The notes under the pieces: generated by a model
Database searches by the model: none
Seen by the model: the letters and a program-made list of their open reading frames with translations, nothing else
What the model was told of the DNA's origin: nothing
Position numbers and translations under genes: made by a program
Shown here: in pieces, positions 7,300 through 9,318 of the stretch
Position numbering within the stretch: position 1 is the stretch's first letter
How the letters are laid out: each line of letters starts with the position of its first letter
NCBI GenBank assembly: GCA_900757295.1
Contig: CAAENH010000105.1
Location: forward strand, 1 to 9,318
Source: Bacilli bacterium
GTDB lineage: Bacteria > Bacillota_I > Bacilli_A > RF39 > UBA660
Direction: 5' to 3'
Length of the DNA stretch: 9,318 bases

Positions 7300-7328
7300 A
7301 GCATTTTCAAATGTTTTACTTTTTCTTT
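7294..7328 (+). terminator. Intrinsic terminator of the amidoligase pair
   Basis: AAGTAAAGCATT (7294-7305) pairs with AATGTTTTACTT (7310-7321) with one G-T wobble around TTCA, followed by a T-rich tract. The stem overlaps the last codon and the stop. Confidence 0.88.
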
Positions 7329-7339
7329 ACATTATATTA

Positions 7340-7360
7340 CAAATTGTTTTCAATTGTTAT
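7340..7360 (+). repeat. Short direct/inverted repeat before the surface-protein promoter
   Basis: CAAATTGTTTT (7340-7350) and CAATTGTTAT (7351-7360) are near-direct repeats 11 bases apart. The same bases form a small inverted repeat, AATTG-TTTT-CAATT (7342-7355). It ends exactly at the -35 element and could be a regulator site. In such AT-rich DNA it may be chance. Confidence 0.3.
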
Positions 7361-7388
7361 TTACATGAATATTTCTTTAATTTATAAT
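7360..7388 (+). promoter_or_regulatory. Promoter of the surface-protein gene
   Basis: TTTACA (7360-7365) and a perfect TATAAT (7383-7388) are 17 bases apart. This predicts a start near 7395 and a leader of about 38 bases. Confidence 0.78.
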
Positions 7389-7432
7389 TTAAGTAGATTA
7401 TAAGTTTTATGATTGTAGATAGGAGAAAAAAT

Positions 7433-8842
7433 ATGAAAACAAAAATTTTAAGTATTTTAGCGATAGCTTCAGCTTTAACATTACCAGCTTTTGTAAATGC
7501 TCAAGAGATTGATAAAGATTTAACGTTATCAAATAATATTAATGATGGGATTGTAGTAAAAAGTGGCAACAAAGTTACATTAGATTTAGCAGGATACAAC
7601 ATAACTAATAAAAATGGTTATGATACTATCAAAGTAGAAAAAGATGCATCTCTTACTATTAAAGGAAAAGGTGATATTAATAATACATCTAATGGAAAAG
7701 CTGTTTTGTATAACGAAGGAGAACTTACTGTTTTAGATGGTAATTATTATAGAGAAAATAATGGCAATATAAATAGTTTTTATGTTGTGTTAAACCACGG
7801 AAATATGAAAATAAATGGTGGTAGTTTTGCTATTACCGGAGGGATCTCTTCTTTAATCGACAATGGTTTTAAAGATCCTTCTGAAAATAAAAATAATGTT
7901 ATTGCTAATTTAACAATTAATAATGGTACATTTACCATGAATGAAAATGCTAAATATATTAAAAATGATGATTATGGAATTATGGAAGTCAACAATGGTA
8001 CATTTGTAATGAATACGCCAGCTAGTGCAATTATTGGCAACATGGGAAGCGTTTGTGGAAAAGAAAAAGTAACAATCAATGACGGAAACTTTACATTAAC
8101 AGCAAAAGATACAACTACACCAATTACAAGATATGCCATTTGGGATTATAAATGGTCAGAAGATGATAATTCAGTTACCATTGTAAATGGCGGAACATAT
8201 AATTTAAAAGCAGGGGCTAATGCTAATATAGAAATAACAAATGGCACTTTAGGGAGTAATCCTAAAGATCCTGCAAATGAATATCCTATTTTAGGAAGTA
8301 ATGATAAAGTTGTTGCTAAAGAAAGTGAAATAAAAAATACTATTGAAATATCTGAATTAAATGAAAATAGTATAAATGAAACTGACCTTACATTAATTAA
8401 AACTGCAATAGCAAATAAATATAATATAGCAGGTTATTATAATATAGATTTATTTAGAACAATAAACGATAGTTTAAAAATTGAACAATTAAATACTTCA
8501 AATAAAATTTTAAAAGCAACAATTAATATTCCAAATAATTTACCAAAATTAGCAGATGGATACTCAAGAAAATATTATATAGTTAGATTACATGATAATA
8601 AAGTAGACATTTTAGACACAGTAGTTAATGATGATAATACTTTAACATTTGAAACTGATAAATTTTCAACTTATTCTTTAGTATATAAAGATGAAGTATC
8701 AGTAAAAGAAGAAAATAAAAATAACCAAGATAATGTCAAAAATCCAAATACTTATGATAATTTTGCTATGAGTATAGTAATAGGAATATTATCTTTAGTA
8801 GGAATTATAGCAACAGTAAAACTTAAAAAGATAGAACTTTAA
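7433..8842 (+). CDS. Predicted beta-helix surface protein with sortase-like C-terminal anchor
   Basis: Exported 469-residue protein. A signal peptide (1-23) has KTK, a hydrophobic core and cleavage likely after VNA. Residues 28-275 are a chain of short beta-strand repeats typical of right-handed beta-helix adhesins or pectate-lyase-like folds, with recurring turns of the form INNGTF, VNNGTF, INDGNF and VNGGTY (162-256). Residues ~340-420 resemble a module common just before wall anchors (YYIVRLHDNK...FSTYSLVYKD). A charged linker leads to NPNTYDN (437-443), a hydrophobic segment (444-462) and the basic tail KLKKIEL, the layout of a sortase substrate with a variant of LPXTG. No catalytic residues are recognised, so adhesion or envelope structure is the best guess. 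AGGAG (7421-7425) seven bases before this ATG decides the start over ATG 7409. Confidence 0.88.
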   Translation: MKTKILSILAIASALTLPAFVNAQEIDKDLTLSNNINDGIVVKSGNKVTLDLAGYNITNKNGYDTIKVEKDASLTIKGKGDINNTSNGKAVLYNEGELTVLDGNYYRENNGNINSFYVVLNHGNMKINGGSFAITGGISSLIDNGFKDPSENKNNVIANLTINNGTFTMNENAKYIKNDDYGIMEVNNGTFVMNTPASAIIGNMGSVCGKEKVTINDGNFTLTAKDTTTPITRYAIWDYKWSEDDNSVTIVNGGTYNLKAGANANIEITNGTLGSNPKDPANEYPILGSNDKVVAKESEIKNTIEISELNENSINETDLTLIKTAIANKYNIAGYYNIDLFRTINDSLKIEQLNTSNKILKATINIPNNLPKLADGYSRKYYIVRLHDNKVDILDTVVNDDNTLTFETDKFSTYSLVYKDEVSVKEENKNNQDNVKNPNTYDNFAMSIVIGILSLVGIIATVKLKKIEL

Positions 8843-8874
8843 AAAAAGTAACAATGTTAAATTGTTGCTTTTTT
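8842..8874 (+). terminator. Intrinsic terminator of the surface-protein gene
   Basis: A 14-bp stem (8842-8855 with 8861-8874, one T-G wobble) encloses GTTAA and ends in CTTTTTT. The A-rich 5' arm could also work on the other strand. Confidence 0.88.
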
Positions 8875-8881
8875 ATTGCAC

Positions 8882-8907
8882 AAAAAAATAGCATTTAATG
8901 CTATTTT
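8882..8907 (-). terminator. Intrinsic terminator of RNase J gene
   Basis: On the minus strand AAAATAGCAT (8907-8898) pairs with ATGCTATTTT (8894-8885) around TAA, followed by further T to 8882. The stem includes the stop codon. It lies back to back with the terminator of the converging gene. Confidence 0.85.
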
Positions 8908-9318
8908 ACTTCCATAATTACAGGTAAGATAATTGGATGTCTTCCTGTTAAATTATTTATAAATGGGCTTAATTCTAAAATAATTTGATTTTTTAAATCC
9001 AAATAATTATAATTTTTAGAAGCTAAATTATTTTTGACTATTTCAGAAATTTTACGTTCTATTTTATTTATAAGTTCTGCATTCTCATTTACTAAAACAA
9101 ATCCACGAGTAGTAACGTTTGGTTTGATTAATAATTCTTTTGTTTTAACATTGATATTTAAAATTGTAACTAATATACCATCTTTGCTCATTAATTTGCG
9201 GTCTTTTATAACAACGCTTCCAACATCACCAATTCTAGAACCATCAACATACACATCTCCAGAGATAACATTTCCACCTTTATGAACTCCATTTTTATCT
9301 AATATTAATTCTTCACCA
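8901..9318 (-). CDS. rnj: Ribonuclease J, C-terminal part
   Basis: The gene enters from beyond the right edge; 138 residues are visible. They match the C-terminal end of RNase J, the metallo-beta-lactamase/beta-CASP exo- and endoribonuclease central to mRNA decay and rRNA maturation in Bacillota. Recognisable blocks are GDVYVDGSRIGDVGSVVIKDR (split here around YVDG and IGDVG), the SKDGILVTI strand, TTRGFV, and the closing helix plus TGRHPIILPVIMEV, very close to the usual family ending. The catalytic HxHxDH site lies outside the window, and J1 versus J2 cannot be decided from this part. A start at the internal GTG (9254) is an artefact of the search, since the frame stays open to the edge. 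It is convergent with the surface-protein gene. Confidence 0.95.
   Translation of the reverse strand, partial: GEELILDKNGVHKGGNVISGDVYVDGSRIGDVGSVVIKDRKLMSKDGILVTILNINVKTKELLIKPNVTTRGFVLVNENAELINKIERKISEIVKNNLASKNYNYLDLKNQIILELSPFINNLTGRHPIILPVIMEVK

Noticed and set aside
7409..7432. Upstream ATG for the surface protein
   Set aside because: It would put MIVDRRKN before the signal peptide and lacks a ribosome binding site. AGGAG fits ATG 7433.
9034..9285. Plus-strand reading frame of 83 codons
   Set aside because: It is the complement of the RNase J coding sequence, which has clear family motifs; it has no ribosome binding site of its own.
1..9318. TGA recoded as tryptophan (code 4)
   Set aside because: All Trp codons are TGG and there is no in-frame TGA. 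In a recoded AT-rich genome TGA would predominate.

Overview
The window looks like a chromosomal piece of a very AT-rich, low-GC Gram-positive bacterium (Bacillota, probably a poorly characterised member of the class Bacilli). The signs are a T-box riboswitch ahead of proS, strong GGAGG-type ribosome binding sites, a bacterial-type prolyl-tRNA synthetase with an editing insert, an RNase J gene, a small Cys/His-rich protein resembling the spore coat protein CotD, and a signal-peptide surface protein with a sortase-like C-terminal signal. All nine genes stop at TAA or TAG and none at TGA. Every tryptophan is encoded by TGG, which fits the standard genetic code. No insertion sequence, CRISPR array, tRNA or rRNA gene is visible.

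Layout. (1) 1-780, +: the 3' end of a hybrid sensor histidine kinase (ATPase domain plus receiver). (2) 789-1020: promoter and proline-specific T-box leader ending in an intrinsic terminator. (3) 1039-4712, +: a tight three-gene operon of proS, ffh (signal recognition particle GTPase) and an unrecognised 219-residue protein, with gaps of 15 and 11 bases. (4) 4745-5117: a hairpin carrying a Shine-Dalgarno sequence in its loop, then a 105-residue CotD-like Cys/His-rich protein and its terminator. (5) 5120-7328, +: two tandem paralogous genes of the glutamine-synthetase-fold amidoligase family, each with its own promoter at the same distance from its start codon, and a shared terminator. (6) 7360-8874, +: promoter, a predicted beta-helix cell-wall-anchored surface protein, and its terminator. 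(7) 8882-9318, -: the C-terminal end of RNase J, running convergently and ending at its own terminator.

How the parts fit. Regions 1-3 and 7 are housekeeping or regulatory. Uncharged tRNA-Pro should switch on proS, and by read-through also ffh and the downstream unknown gene. Regions 4-6 are the accessory part: a small Cys/His-rich protein, a duplicated amide-bond-forming enzyme with no known substrate, and a surface protein. The most interesting possibility is that the amidoligase pair modifies a peptide, protein or cell-envelope component, with the neighbouring CotD-like protein as one candidate. This rests on adjacency only. The expression control of the CotD-like gene, with its ribosome binding site enclosed in a terminator-like hairpin, also deserves attention.
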